From assembly GCA_018292915.2 (NCBI GenBank), contig JACVVK020000001.1:1047501-1111500 (forward strand): DNA of 64,000 nucleotides, given 5' to 3'. The notes beneath the pieces are model-generated. The model ran no database searches. It saw only the letters and a program-made list of their open reading frames with translations, and was not told the DNA's origin. This document shows, piece by piece, positions 20,383-31,331 of this stretch (positions are counted from its first letter, which is position 1; each line of letters begins with the position of its first letter). This DNA is from Batillaria attramentaria (Eukaryota > Mollusca > Gastropoda > Batillariidae). The translations under genes were made by a program, and so were the position numbers.

Positions 20383-20617
20383 GTATGTATGTATGTATGT
20401 ATGTATGTATGTATGTATGTATGTATGTATGTATGTATGTATGTATGTATGTATGTATGTATGTATGTATATATGTATGCATGCCTGGAGTCCTGTAAAA
20501 CTTGTGTGCGAGTGATCATGATGTATGTTGGCCGGTGTGATGAGCTTGATTTATATGTTAATTTCTCGTTTCATGTACCCCCAACGGGGGTTTGAAATAA
20601 ACTTTGACTTGACTTGC
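20383..20617 (+). mobile_element. LINE-G 3' end: (GTAT)n, hairpin, AATAAA, TTGACT tail
   Basis: A (GTAT)n array (20383-20470) is followed by about 100 bp of UTR-like sequence. The hairpin ACCCCCAACGGGGGT (20577-20591), AATAAA (20596-20601) and TTGACTTGACTT follow. A hairpin just before the poly-A-like signal and a short tandem tail is the layout of non-LTR elements that prime on repeats rather than poly-A. Confidence 0.65.
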
Positions 20618-21029
20618 TTCGAAAGCTTCGACAATGATTGCTCTCAGGCAAAACCATAATAATACAGTCTGTCCAAACAATATTCAGAATCCATCCTCAA
20701 TTTTAATCGTTATGTTTAGTTTTAGATGCAAAATATTATATCTCAAACTAAAGGGCAGTGTCTTTATTTAAACACTGCATTGTTAGATATTTGAGTTTTC
20801 TCCCCTCGTTGATGTCGCACGACATTTTTCGAGCGTGGGTACTGGCCTCTAAAAATATGTTGTGCTACAGGCATTTTGGTGTTCTGTACTCGTCATGAAA
20901 AAAAATGGAGGACACCTTGCAGTTTTTGGTATTGGTCTTTAAAATGTCATGGTTTGTACTAACATTTACGGCTGTATATAGAGTTTCTTTCTTTCTTCTT
21001 AACAGCGTTGTTATATTATTTAAGAGCCT
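20618..21029. other. unassigned
   Basis: No gene or shared repeat recognised. Confidence 0.3.
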
Positions 21030-21100
21030 GTCCGAACATTTAATTGCCCCATGAGGGATGAATAAAGTAATTTGAACTTGAACTGAACTTGAACTAATAT
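21030..21100 (+). mobile_element. LINE-G 3' terminus with TTGAAC tail
   Basis: CCCCATGAGGG hairpin, AATAAAG at 21061-21067, then TTTGAACTTGAACTGAACTT. Only the tail and a short stretch before it are recognisable. Confidence 0.65.
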
Positions 21101-21194
21101 TATTGTTCAGGTTAGAGAACGAAACTGCGCAGTTGTGATGACAATAAATCAGACTGCGCTGTGAAAGCAGAATATCTTGCCAGTGCACTTCCGG

Positions 21195-21290
21195 GACAAT
21201 GATACTTTATTTAACAACGGTAGAAACTGTTTACTGCAATCGCCATTTTTCGAACTTGTCGTTGGGCGTTAAAGTACAAGCTACATACTA
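21195..21290 (-). mobile_element. LINE-G 3' terminus, ATTGTC-type tail
   Basis: On the minus strand: AACGACAAG...CTACCGTTG, AATAAAG (inverse at 21205-21211) and TATCATTGTC. Matches the 3' ends at 29878 and 33865. Confidence 0.6.
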
Positions 21291-21606
21291 CATAACGGTA
21301 CAAGGATACCGAAAGTTCATACAAACAAGGCAGTGAGGCAAAGACACACAAAGGTGTAGAACGACGCAGTGGGACAAGCGTAGCACAGAACTGCTTAGAA
21401 AACACACCACAGCAAATTCTGATCACAAGGTCGGTATATTCATGTGGACGACTGAAGCGGTACAAACAGAACCCTTTGGCTTTTTGTACGGATGTTTCCC
21501 CTGTCAATGAAAGCTCACCTTTGTGAATTTGGACTTATGCAATTCGACGGCGATAAACTAGAAGTTGATTGAAACACAGCCACAGCGTTCATGTCCCTCA
21601 AACATG

Positions 21607-21893
21607 TTGTCTGCATGTTATGTATTCGAGTGTACATTATCGGAAACTTTCTGTGGAGGTAATACAATTAACTTATATCATTAACACAAAGCAATTTTAA
21701 GCATCAAAAGCCCCTCGCGCCTGGCATTGGACATGAATAAAGGTCATGTTTGTCCACAGTCTACCTGTTATGTATTCGACCGAACATTCTCGGAAACCTT
21801 CTGTGGCGGTACATGTAACACATTTAACGTACATAATCAACACAAAGCAATTTCAAGCAACAAAATCTCTACCCACGTGCTTGATAATGGACT
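21607..21893. repeat. tandem duplication, period 150 bp
   Basis: GTTATGTATTCGA (21617 and 21767), then CGGAAAC.TTCTGTGG.GGTA and AACACAAAGCAATTT.AAGCA recur in order. The two copies are moderately diverged. Confidence 0.88.
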
Positions 21894-22210
21894 TTTACTC
21901 TAAAGACTTGAACTTAGACCTATCTTGAGATCTATGTCTCCCCGTTTGACAGATGGCAGCTGTTCGTCCCATGACGCCCAGACGATGAAGTTCTGAATAT
22001 AGGACATTACACCCAGTATCAGAGGTCAGTTGCGAAACGGCCTTCCCCAGCCAAGAGACTCCTTTCTCTGGCAGGTACTCGAGGAAAGGCGAATCGCCGA
22101 AAAGGGGTTCATCTCGAAAACAGACAACGGCCAATACTGTTGCCCCCAGATGAGTGTTTCCTACGTCCACACAGCCGCAGGCCATGGGGGTTCCCATTCA
22201 ATGGGACATC

Positions 22211-22945
22211 GCGTTCTCCCTCTGTGTGTATCGGCGATGTTGACGTTTTACGTGATACCTTGGCTTGGCTTAGCAGGGCACCCTTGGCTTTTGAGCCCTT
22301 GTCGATTAAGGTAAACTTTGCCTACAATCGTCCCCCGCCGTTTTACTCATCAAGCAGTACTTGCCTCGTGCTAAAGCTAAAAGACAGATAAAGGCAAGCT
22401 TTCGCGTTTTTTTTTTCCTCACCTAATCCAACAGTGTCATAAACAAAATCAATGCGTGGCACTCACTGGGCTTTTTCGGATTTCTTCTGAGTTCCCTAGG
22501 TTCTGCCTAGAAGGGTGGTGGTGCTGAAGTGAGTCAGCTACCCAAAGACTAGTCTACAGGTCTAGAGCCCGCATACGTTGCACGTTCTAGTCCCGCGCTT
22601 ACGGCCGGGTGTTGACGTTTAACGTGACACCTTGGCTTGGCCAAGCAGGGCACCCTTGGCTTTTGAACCCTGTGCCGACTAAGGTAAACTTTGCCTACAA
22701 TCGCCCCCCGTCGTTTTGCTCATCAAGGAGTTGTTGCCTCGTGTGGGTGCCTTGGGTTAACGTTAAAAGATAGATAAAAGATAGATTAAGGGATTTTTTT
22801 TTTGTTGGTCAACCTAACCCGACAGTCTCATAAAAATGCGTAGCAGTCAATGTACTTTTTTTTCCCCTTCTGAGTTCCTAGGTCCTGTATCGAAGGAAGG
22901 GAAATGGTGGTGTTGAAGTGTTTGAGCTCCTCAAAGACACAATTC
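22211..22945. repeat. tandem duplication, period about 390 bp
   Basis: 22223-22549 and 22613-22938 align throughout: GTTGACGTTT, CCTTGGCTTGGC, GCAGGGCACCCTTGGCTTTT, GGTAAACTTTGCCTACAATC, TTCTGAGTTCC and AAAGAC. The gap between copies holds a tRNA-like phrase GTTCTAGTCCC (22586), so the unit may be a SINE-type element. Confidence 0.88.
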
Positions 22946-23590
22946 TTTATGTTTGCTTTCCATTGTACGTAGTTGCCATATGACAGGAATGGGTTTCTTC
23001 AGAACGCTGATTATTAGACCTACATTGTGCTTCATAGTTTATCAACCTCCTTGACTGAATATCTTCCTGTTCAAATCCATTTTAAAGCATTTAGACCAGT
23101 AAACCTTTCCTTGTGGTTTGTATGGTTTTGATAGCACATGCGATTTCCATTCCAAAGTGGCCGTCTTGACTACTGGTTACCTCAAAACTAAATCACCTAA
23201 GACGATGCTGTGAAAGTTGTAAATCTGCAACGTTCTCTGCATTGGCCGCATTATTGTCAATAGCAGCCGAAAATTCGTACCTAAACCTCTTTCGTCTTCA
23301 CGTAAATTCAGCGAAACGTTTCTTTACAGGATGTCCGGGTACATCACAAGTCATTAAAAAATAAACATAACATTGCATGTACCTACGATGGGGTGCAATA
23401 TCAGGAGATATCTCATAGTAACGATGTGATATAACAACGCGTGCGGTGAGTGTCTGTAGTGGGATAATGTTGCTCAACGACAAGGTGGAGGTGCAGAAAA
23501 CAATTTACCCAGTATTGCGAAACACGATAAATTTCTGTCGTTCTGACGGCTCACGGATGCTTGACTTGTATCCAGACGATGAAGGAATTT
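22946..23590. other. unassigned
   Basis: No gene or shared repeat recognised. Confidence 0.3.
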
Positions 23591-23591
23591 G

Positions 23592-23593
<2 letters not shown>

Positions 23594-23635
<42 letters not shown>

Positions 23636-23690
23636 GTGTGTGTGTGTGTGTGAGCAGTGTGTGTGTGTGTGCGCGCGCGCGCGTGTGGTG
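23594..23690. repeat. (GT)n with GC steps
   Basis: GT array, then (GC)n, followed by an AGAC run at 23695-23715. Confidence 0.95.
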
Positions 23691-23789
23691 AGACAGAGAC
23701 AGACAGACAGACAAACTGAAACGTCTTTTCCCGGATTGCGGCTTATAGGTGGAATATTAAACTTCTTATCTTACTGGATACCCTTCAGT

Positions 23790-23811
23790 AGAGAGAGAGA
23801 GAGAGAGAGAG

Positions 23812-23888
<77 letters not shown>
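23790..23888. repeat. (GA)n-(CA)n compound microsatellite
   Basis: GA 23790-23812 then about 37 CA units. Confidence 0.97.
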
Positions 23889-23891
<3 letters not shown>

Positions 23892-24988
23892 AAAGGAATC
23901 CCTTCTCGCATTGCCCTCGAAACAAAACGACGTCACTCACTCTCAAGTCACGAAAACCAGGAAGATTTAGGCAGTCAAATTTCACGGAAAAAGAAAACGA
24001 GACTAAAACCCTCCCTGACAGATCAGACAGCACGCAGTAGAACTGAGCCCCGTCTGTCTGGTCAAGAAAACCAACTGTTGATCACACTCCCGAGTCCACC
24101 CGAAACGAAGAAATCCGATGACGCCCGAACGCGGAAACCCGAGCTTGCCCGAAGTGAGAAATCCGAGTCTGTTCACGCTCTCGCATCACTTGATAACACA
24201 GGTGGGACGTGAGGTGGAGCTGTTTGCATCGGAAACGGGTGTGAAGGCCACCACGCATGTGCAAACTTTCGCCCGGAGGCCTGACTTCAGGTAACCACTG
24301 ACTTCGACACTCCTTCGGTCTTGTGGAAGGACACTTTGTTAATGAACATGCATGTCATGTCAAAACAGAATGATTTCGTAGACACGACGTAAAGACGTTT
24401 TGATATGAATTCACGATTGTTATCGACAGTAGTTCGTGCGAAGAATGTTTAAGACGTTTCTGTGTATGCGTAAATCTTTATCATTCATTACGAGTGATAT
24501 TTTTTTTTAAAATCACTATTTTAGAAGGAATTAGCCGTAATGAAGGGAACAAAATCTTATGATAGCTGAAATGCTTGCTTCTGATATTGACTAAACACGA
24601 AAGCTGCAAATCCACCAGATTTCCGGAAATGTCAAGTACAGATAGCTGTGTCTGAAGAGAACAGCAGAAACGTTTTCACTTCAGTGGTTGGGTATGATTC
24701 TGATTTTAATATTTTTCCTGGAAGGATGACTAGATATGGATCGCAAATATCAGAAGACCTAGGATTTTGGTTAAAAAGAAGCAAACAGCAACCCCCAAAC
24801 TAACAATTAATAACTGAACAGTAACGTTGTCGTAGTACGTGATGAAATCATGGTTGTCGTTCTCCAGCACCGTACATACATTTTGATATTTGCGCTCACT
24901 TATCGTCAGAATTTAATAAAACGCTGGTAATACGCTAACTGTCGCTAGCAAGATGCTGAAGCCAACATAAGACCCAGTCAGTCGTGGT

Positions 24989-24990
<2 letters not shown>
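23889..24990. other. unassigned, about 1.1 kb
   Basis: 24090-24165 contains an imperfect short repeat (CCCGAA...GAAATCCGA). Otherwise no gene, RNA or shared repeat seen. Confidence 0.3.

Positions 24991-24991
<1 letters not shown>

Positions 24992-25036
<45 letters not shown>
24992..25036. repeat. (GT)n microsatellite
   Basis: About 22 GT units. Confidence 0.97.
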
Positions 25037-25038
<2 letters not shown>

Positions 25039-25571
25039 CCCCTTTACCAGAGCCATCAGTGAACTGCAACGCACAACACCCAATCCACAATTCAGAATGG
25101 ACAGCCCTGAACTCGCCTGAGAGATCCGGTTACCCGCTCGCGAACCGTGGCCACCTGGGGGCAGGAGGAGCATATGTGACATGTCTGTTTGCTTCTCGTC
25201 CTGGGCAAGGTCTTGGGTGACGGGCGACCCGGGCCTGTAAGGAACACTCTCCAAACTACACCTTGGCCACGCGGAGCCGCCCCAGAGCAAAGTCACTGAC
25301 GCGTCCAAGGTACCGCCCTTGTGAGGAGAAGTGTAGCCAAAGACATAGATACATTGTCACTGCTTTAGGACTTCTATTTGCGTGTGATCACGGAGGTTGA
25401 ACAAAATGGACGGGCGTTTTTCCGGTGCCCTGCTGCTTCAGAGTCATAGCACCCTCGTTTGGCGTTTTAACACGCCATATAAAGCATCTCTCTATTCCAA
25501 CGGTCGCCTCCCCCCATCCCCCCCCCCTAAAAAAACCGCACACACCCTGGGGATTTCCTTTTGTCGGTCAG
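25037..25571. other. unassigned
   Basis: No gene or shared repeat recognised; C-run at about 25510-25528. Confidence 0.3.
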
Positions 25572-25739
25572 AGGGTGGGTGGGGTGGGTGTTTGGGAGTT
25601 AACCGTCATTTTCCACCATATCAAAGACGGGGCAACGAGAAAAAGACCAGTACAAATAATTATTTGGCCCAGGCCGGGTTCGAACTCACTACCCGAGCAT
25701 TGAAAACCCAGCGTTCTACGATTCGCCTATCCCGACTCC
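25572..25739 (-). mobile_element. SINE-A, full length, minus strand
   Basis: Read in reverse: GGAGTCGGGATAGGCGAATC head, GAGTTCGAACCC B box, body with a TTAA insertion, and CCCACCCACC tail. Diverged; no clear target duplication. Confidence 0.9.
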
Positions 25740-25744
25740 AGTTC

Positions 25745-25907
25745 AGGGTTTAACGTCCTATTCCATCATATAAGGGTGATATGAAAGACGGCTCAACGAG
25801 GAAAAATTTGGGTCCCAGCCAGTAGTCGAACTGAGTATTGACCCCGCCAGGATTCGAACTGAGTATTGAAAGTCCAATGCTCTACCGATCGACTGTCCCG
25901 GCTCCCC
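25745..25907 (-). mobile_element. SINE-A, minus strand, with internal B-box duplication
   Basis: Reverse head GGGGAGCCGGGACAGTCG, close to the 12421 subtype. CGAACTGAGTATTGA appears twice (25827 and 25855), duplicating the B-box region. Lies five bases from the previous SINE, the two in tandem. Confidence 0.85.
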
Positions 25908-26158
25908 TAAGCGTCATATTTGTGATGAGCACTTAGCCCCTTTGTACCACTAATCTGGCGGTAGAGCTATCCCAGGGAGTGAGTGAGTGAGTGAGTTTTT
26001 AGGGCTTAAAGCCGCGCAAGCCACATAGACTAATTCGCGGCTGGCTATCCCAGGGAATGTGGCCAACAGCTGTACTAGTTAAAAAGAGCCTAAGCGTCAT
26101 GTTTGTGATGAGCACTTAGCCCCTTTGTACCACTAATTTGCCGGTAAAGCTACCCCAG
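25908..26158. repeat. direct duplication of 68 bp with a nested 65-bp insert
   Basis: 25908-25975 and 26091-26158 match (AAGCGTCAT, TGTGATGAGCACTTAGCCCC, TTTGTACCACTAAT). Between them 25979-26043 is flanked by the exact 13-bp repeat GCTATCCCAGGGA (25966-25978 and 26044-26056), so it is an insertion with a target duplication. The insert begins with four GTGA units, then AGGGCTTAAAGCCGC. Confidence 0.85.
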
Positions 26159-26499
26159 CGACTGACCCCCCCTCCCCCCCCCCCTCCGTCTTCTTCCCCG
26201 GCCCCAACGGGTCGTGACTGCCTTGCCCCCGGGCGATTAGAAGCGCGGCGACGCGCTGGACACGACAGCTGGACCGTCTGTCCCCTGACCCCGACTAATG
26301 AAGCGGGGCGATGGCCGAGCACGGGCCACAGGGATAAATCAGCTCACAATGATCTGCTCCCAGACGGTCCGCAAGTTATGAGTCTCTGTGCCCCTTCGCC
26401 GGAAAATCATTTCTTTGAGTTCAGCTGTGACTGGTCACCGTGGTATGGCTTTGGCGATATGCATGGTACGGCACGCATCACTGATGTAGGGAGTGACAT
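26159..26499. other. unassigned
   Basis: C-rich at 26165-26186, then GC-rich unique sequence. A 124-codon plus-strand frame shows no recognisable motif. Confidence 0.3.
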
Positions 26500-26775
26500 G
26501 GTATGCGGGTAGATTAGACTTGTGATTAGTGTATTTAATGAATGTATATTTTTTTTTGTATACTTAAATAGCTGTTTTAAATGGTACGTATTATTAATAT
26601 CAAGAATTAATTTAGGTGCTATTAGAACTCTTTATCTAATTTTAGAGTGTATCATTCCATTTTTTTTTCAATTTCCTGCTGTTTGTTTGTTTGTTTGTTT
26701 GTTTGTTTGTTGTGTCCACCATACCCGAATTTCCCGTTTGGGATAATAAAGATGTATTTGAATTTGAATTTTGAT
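26500..26775 (+). mobile_element. LINE-G 3' end: (GTTT)n, hairpin, AATAAA, TTTGAA tail
   Basis: AT-rich UTR, (GTTT)n at 26680-26711, hairpin TTCCCGTTTGGGAT (26731-26744), AATAAAG (26745-26751) and GTATTTGAATTTGAATTTTG. Same architecture as 20383 and 62740. Confidence 0.65.
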
Positions 26776-26855
26776 CTTGAATGTCAAAACCGACATCGGC
26801 TAACATTGAAATAAGTCACGTGACTAAAGTCTTTGTGTTAAACTTCCAACAAAAA

Positions 26856-27263
26856 CTTACTTACTTACTTAGGCCCTTGGCTCCACGCGGAGCATAGGCC
26901 ATCGACAACCCTTCGCCATCGCACTCTGTTCTGGGCTAGTCTTGCCACTCCAGTCCAGTTGGTACCCTGCTTACATAGCTCTGCCTCAGTGTCCCGCCTC
27001 CAGCTGTTGCGAGGCCGGCCTCTCTTCCTTTTCCCCTGCGGGTTTCATGTCAGGGCTTGGCATGTGGTGCTGGATGCTGGCTTCCTGAGGGTGTGTCCAA
27101 TCCAGCCCCACTTCCTCCGCAGGATCTGCTTGGCCACTGGTTCCTGCCCCGCTCGCTCCCACAGCTCTTCATTCCGGATCTTCTCTGGCCATCGGATGTT
27201 GAAGATGCGCCTCAGACAGGTGTTGAGAAATGTCTGGATCTTCTGCTGCATCGTCTTCGTTGT
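26856..27263 (-). mobile_element. LINE-R copy 2, 5'-truncated, with target duplication
   Basis: The minus strand reads QQKIQTFLNTCLRRIF, RWPEKIRNEELWERAGQEP, KWGWIGHTLRK, a TGA in place of the Trp codon before NPQGKRKRGRPRNSWRRD, then RWRRVVDGLCSAWSQGPK and stop. A (TAAG)n tail begins at the stop codon, so the 3' UTR is almost nil. Exact 12-bp target duplication TTCCAACAAAAA at 26844-26855 and 27264-27275. Confidence 0.95.
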
Positions 27264-27275
27264 TTCCAACAAAAA

Positions 27276-27589
27276 GCCGATAGTTTTCTTTTCAAACAGG
27301 TTGAGGGTTTGAGAGTTGCATAGTCGCGAACGTCATGGCAATCGCGTATCAAAATCCCGGCGAGCAAGTCATGTGACTAAAGTCGTTGTATGTGTTCGTA
27401 AGACAAGGCAGCGAGTGACATGGTGTACATACATACGTACGTACAAAATCTTGGCTAACATTGTAATAAGTCACGTGAATATAATGGTAGTAAAATCGTC
27501 TAGTATGTCATGTAGATATGTTTGTAACTATGTTGACATGTTTCACCTCACACACGTGCGCTATTGTTTTTGTTTGTTGTTTTGTAACA
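27276..27589. repeat. diverged repeats of the pre-insertion target region
   Basis: CTAACATTGTAATAAGTCAC (27452) matches CTAACATTGAAATAAGTCAC (26800). CATGTGACTAAAGTC (27370) matches CACGTGACTAAAGTC (26817). TTCCAACAAAAAGTCGATAG (27781) matches the LINE-R target site. The region around the insertion is thus an older, scrambled tandem repeat. Confidence 0.6.
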
Positions 27590-27752
27590 TATGCGAGGTG
27601 CAGTTTGGACTGTTGTGATTTCTTCCGTCCTACATTTTTTTTTTTTTTTTTGTAATTCTGTACGTATGAGAATCATGTATGATGCATTACTTGACATTCC
27701 TCCATTCCCGAGACGGGGAGAAAGGAATAAAATCTTGAATCTTAAATCTTGG
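27590..27752 (+). mobile_element. LINE-G 3' end: T-run, hairpin, AATAAA, CTTGAAT tail
   Basis: T-run 27634-27651, hairpin TTCCCGAGACGGGGA (27705-27719), AATAAA (27726-27731), then TCTTGAATCTTAAATCTTGG. Confidence 0.6.
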
Positions 27753-27801
27753 TTGTGTTCAACTTTGCATCCTCAACAACTTCCAACAAAAAGTCGATAG
27801 T

Positions 27802-27805
<4 letters not shown>

Positions 27806-27882
<77 letters not shown>
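27806..27882. repeat. (GT)n microsatellite
   Basis: About 38 GT units. Confidence 0.97.
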
Positions 27883-27883
<1 letters not shown>

Positions 27884-27960
27884 GGTCAAAGAGGACTAAG
27901 CTGCATTGTCGCCAGCGACGTGAAATGCGGGTTTAAATTCCAGTGTCCCCGTCTCTGACT

Positions 27961-28140
27961 GGGGAGCCGGGGATAGCCGAACGGTAGAACGTTGCACTCT
28001 CAATGCTCGGGTCGCGAGGTCGAATCCCAGCTGCGGTCACATATTGGTGCAGACTTTTTCCTCGTTGTCCCGTCCTTGATATCGCTCGATTGTGGGTATA
28101 AAAGGATGTTCAACCCTCAAACAATCCCCCCCCCCCCCCT
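27961..28140 (+). mobile_element. SINE-A, diverged
   Basis: GGGGAGCCGGGGATAGCCGA head, B box GAGGTCGAATCCC, body GGTCACATATTGGTGCAGAC, AAAAGGATGTTCAACCCTCA 3' segment and an expanded C-run tail. Confidence 0.9.
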
Positions 28141-28282
28141 CGGTTTGAGCATGATCGATTGTCGGTTCCAGTGTCCTCCACAGTCAGTCCCAAATTGTGT
28201 ATCATAGCCCAGCTGGATGTTTCTGTGCGTATCAGTCTGTCCAACCTCAAACACGCCATTCCAGTCTACAGTGCAGCCCGAA

Positions 28283-28355
28283 GAATCACGTGCTCTCTGC
28301 TGCAAAGCACGGGTTAGGGATACCATGCAGGCTACCTCGGGTCTGAGGTGGATTT
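28283..28355 (+). repeat. dispersed repeat, partner of 3495-3570
   Basis: ATCACGTGCTCTCT, CACGGGTTAGGGA, GCAGGCTACCTC and CTGAGGTGGAT match the partner in order. Confidence 0.6.
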
Positions 28356-28461
28356 TCCGGGCTTAAGCGTGAGCGGCGTCTTTGAAATCAGACTGTCGGA
28401 TGACAAAAGACAACAGACCTCTGACTCACTCATCCACCCACACCCCCACACCCACCCGGCC

Positions 28462-29184
<723 letters not shown>

Positions 29185-29777
29185 CGGTCATCTGGAAGAA
29201 AAAGTGTCTAACCGCCCTTCAGACCCATGCCGCTTAGGCCCTATTTCCAGAAGGCAGTAGAGCTTCGTCATTTAATTCAATTTAATTCAGTGTCTTCACT
29301 CATTCGCCCTTTCAGAAGTGCATTATAACTTCTCCCACACAATATTGTTTTACTGGAGTCTATTATTCTCCGTGCGTTTAGTAATTATCTCCGTGCTATT
29401 TCCAGCACAAGAAAACTATACCATCCAACAACAAAAGCGACAAGTAAATTACATATAGAATAACTTATTTAGACTGATGATTGGTAGACGGGCTGTACTT
29501 CAACTGTTCTTTAAAAAAAAATTGAAGGTCCCTGACCTATATAATTATTTATCCAGCGACCGCTTTGTGTGTTTCATCAGTGTATCAGATGAGCAGCTAC
29601 GTTAAAACAGTCACAGTAAAAACAATTACTTCGGGAAGTTAGTATCTTTCAACTGCGTGGACGGTGATCTAGTATACACGTAGAATTCTGTTTTCAGTGT
29701 GTAGGTTTTACTATTAACCTAGATTTCAGATGGGATCGCCCACACAAGCTACGCAAACGGTGGGCTCACGTGGACTA

Positions 29778-29778
<1 letters not shown>
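29185..29778. other. unassigned
   Basis: TTTAATTCAATTTAATTCAG at 29272-29291 may be the inverted tail of a retrotransposon, but no hairpin or poly-A signal supports it. Confidence 0.25.
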
Positions 29779-29808
<30 letters not shown>

Positions 29809-29877
29809 GAGACAGCCAGAGAGAGAGAGAGAACCAGAGAGAGAGAGAGCCAGAGAGAGAGAGAGAGAGAGAACAAG
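29779..29877. repeat. interrupted (GA)n
   Basis: GA runs broken by CAGA phrases, ending in AACAAGAACAAGAACC, which is the inverted tandem tail of the adjoining LINE-G. Confidence 0.93.
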
Positions 29878-30490
<613 letters not shown>

Positions 30491-30499
30491 TGTTGTAAT

Positions 30500-30592
30500 G
30501 AGAGAGAGAGAGAGAGTCAGAGAGTCAGAGAGAGAGAGAGAGAGTCAGAGAGAGGGTCAGAGAGAGAGAGAGAGTCAGAGAGAGAGAGGTTC
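30500..30592. repeat. interrupted (GA)n with TCAGAGAG periodicity
   Basis: GA runs broken every 10 to 25 bases by TC. Confidence 0.93.
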
Positions 30593-30924
30593 GGAATTAA
30601 TCAATTTTGAGCGTCGTCAGTTGCTCTAACGTGAACAAGCGACATTTGACATTTGACACAAGTTGGGTGGTCGGAGCGCACGTGCGCCGCTTTCAAAAGC
30701 TTTCTGACCCGGGGGGAACGTGTACGATTGTCTTATTGCGGCGTGTTAGGAAACAATTTGCTTGTCAAGTTTTGCAGCCAATTAAAATGCAGCCTGTCCG
30801 CGTTCGAGGCTGAAACAATGAGCGGCGCGTAGAAGGTCTCGTGTCGACCATGACACCATAGCCGGTGCACGCACGGAAATAAGCACACACGGAAAGTACT
30901 GATACGCACATTCGCGCAAGCACC

Positions 30925-30928
<4 letters not shown>
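30593..30928. other. unassigned
   Basis: No gene or shared repeat recognised. Confidence 0.3.

Positions 30929-30985
<57 letters not shown>
30929..30985. repeat. (CA)n microsatellite
   Basis: About 28 CA units. Confidence 0.97.
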
Positions 30986-30987
<2 letters not shown>

Positions 30988-31039
30988 GATAGGGTACACG
31001 ACTAGTACATATAGTTCATCGAGTTTATCCCTCTGTCGG

Positions 31040-31115
31040 GTTCTAATCCTACTACTACTAATAAATGGTATTTGTAGGGCGCATTTCTTTAAAACTCAAT
31101 GCGCCGAGCACTCAC
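31040..31115 (-). mobile_element. LINE-T / SINE-C-type 3' terminus
   Basis: Minus strand: CGGCGCATTGAG, loop, ATGCGCC (7-bp stem), then TACAAATACCATTTATTAG and (TAG)n. Same hairpin-plus-triplet-tail layout as 34811-34872 and 33322-33400. Confidence 0.55.
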
Positions 31116-31331
31116 TCACTAACGCGCAGTTTACAACCATGGACAGACATACACTGGTGAAACTGACTAGTTACACAGGAAATAATATTATTCATCAAGT
31201 CAAAAAGACAATTATTCTTAATTATACCATATTGAAGTTGGAACAGGCCGTTTCTGCATGGTTTCTTCAGTATTGCACGATCTTATTTCAATAATTTTCT
31301 GAGACGGAGTTCACTCCTTCTGTACCTCAGA

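Noticed and set aside
20267..20482. Tyr/Ile/His repeat proteins in the (GTAT)n array
   Set aside because: Translations of the tetranucleotide array in different frames.
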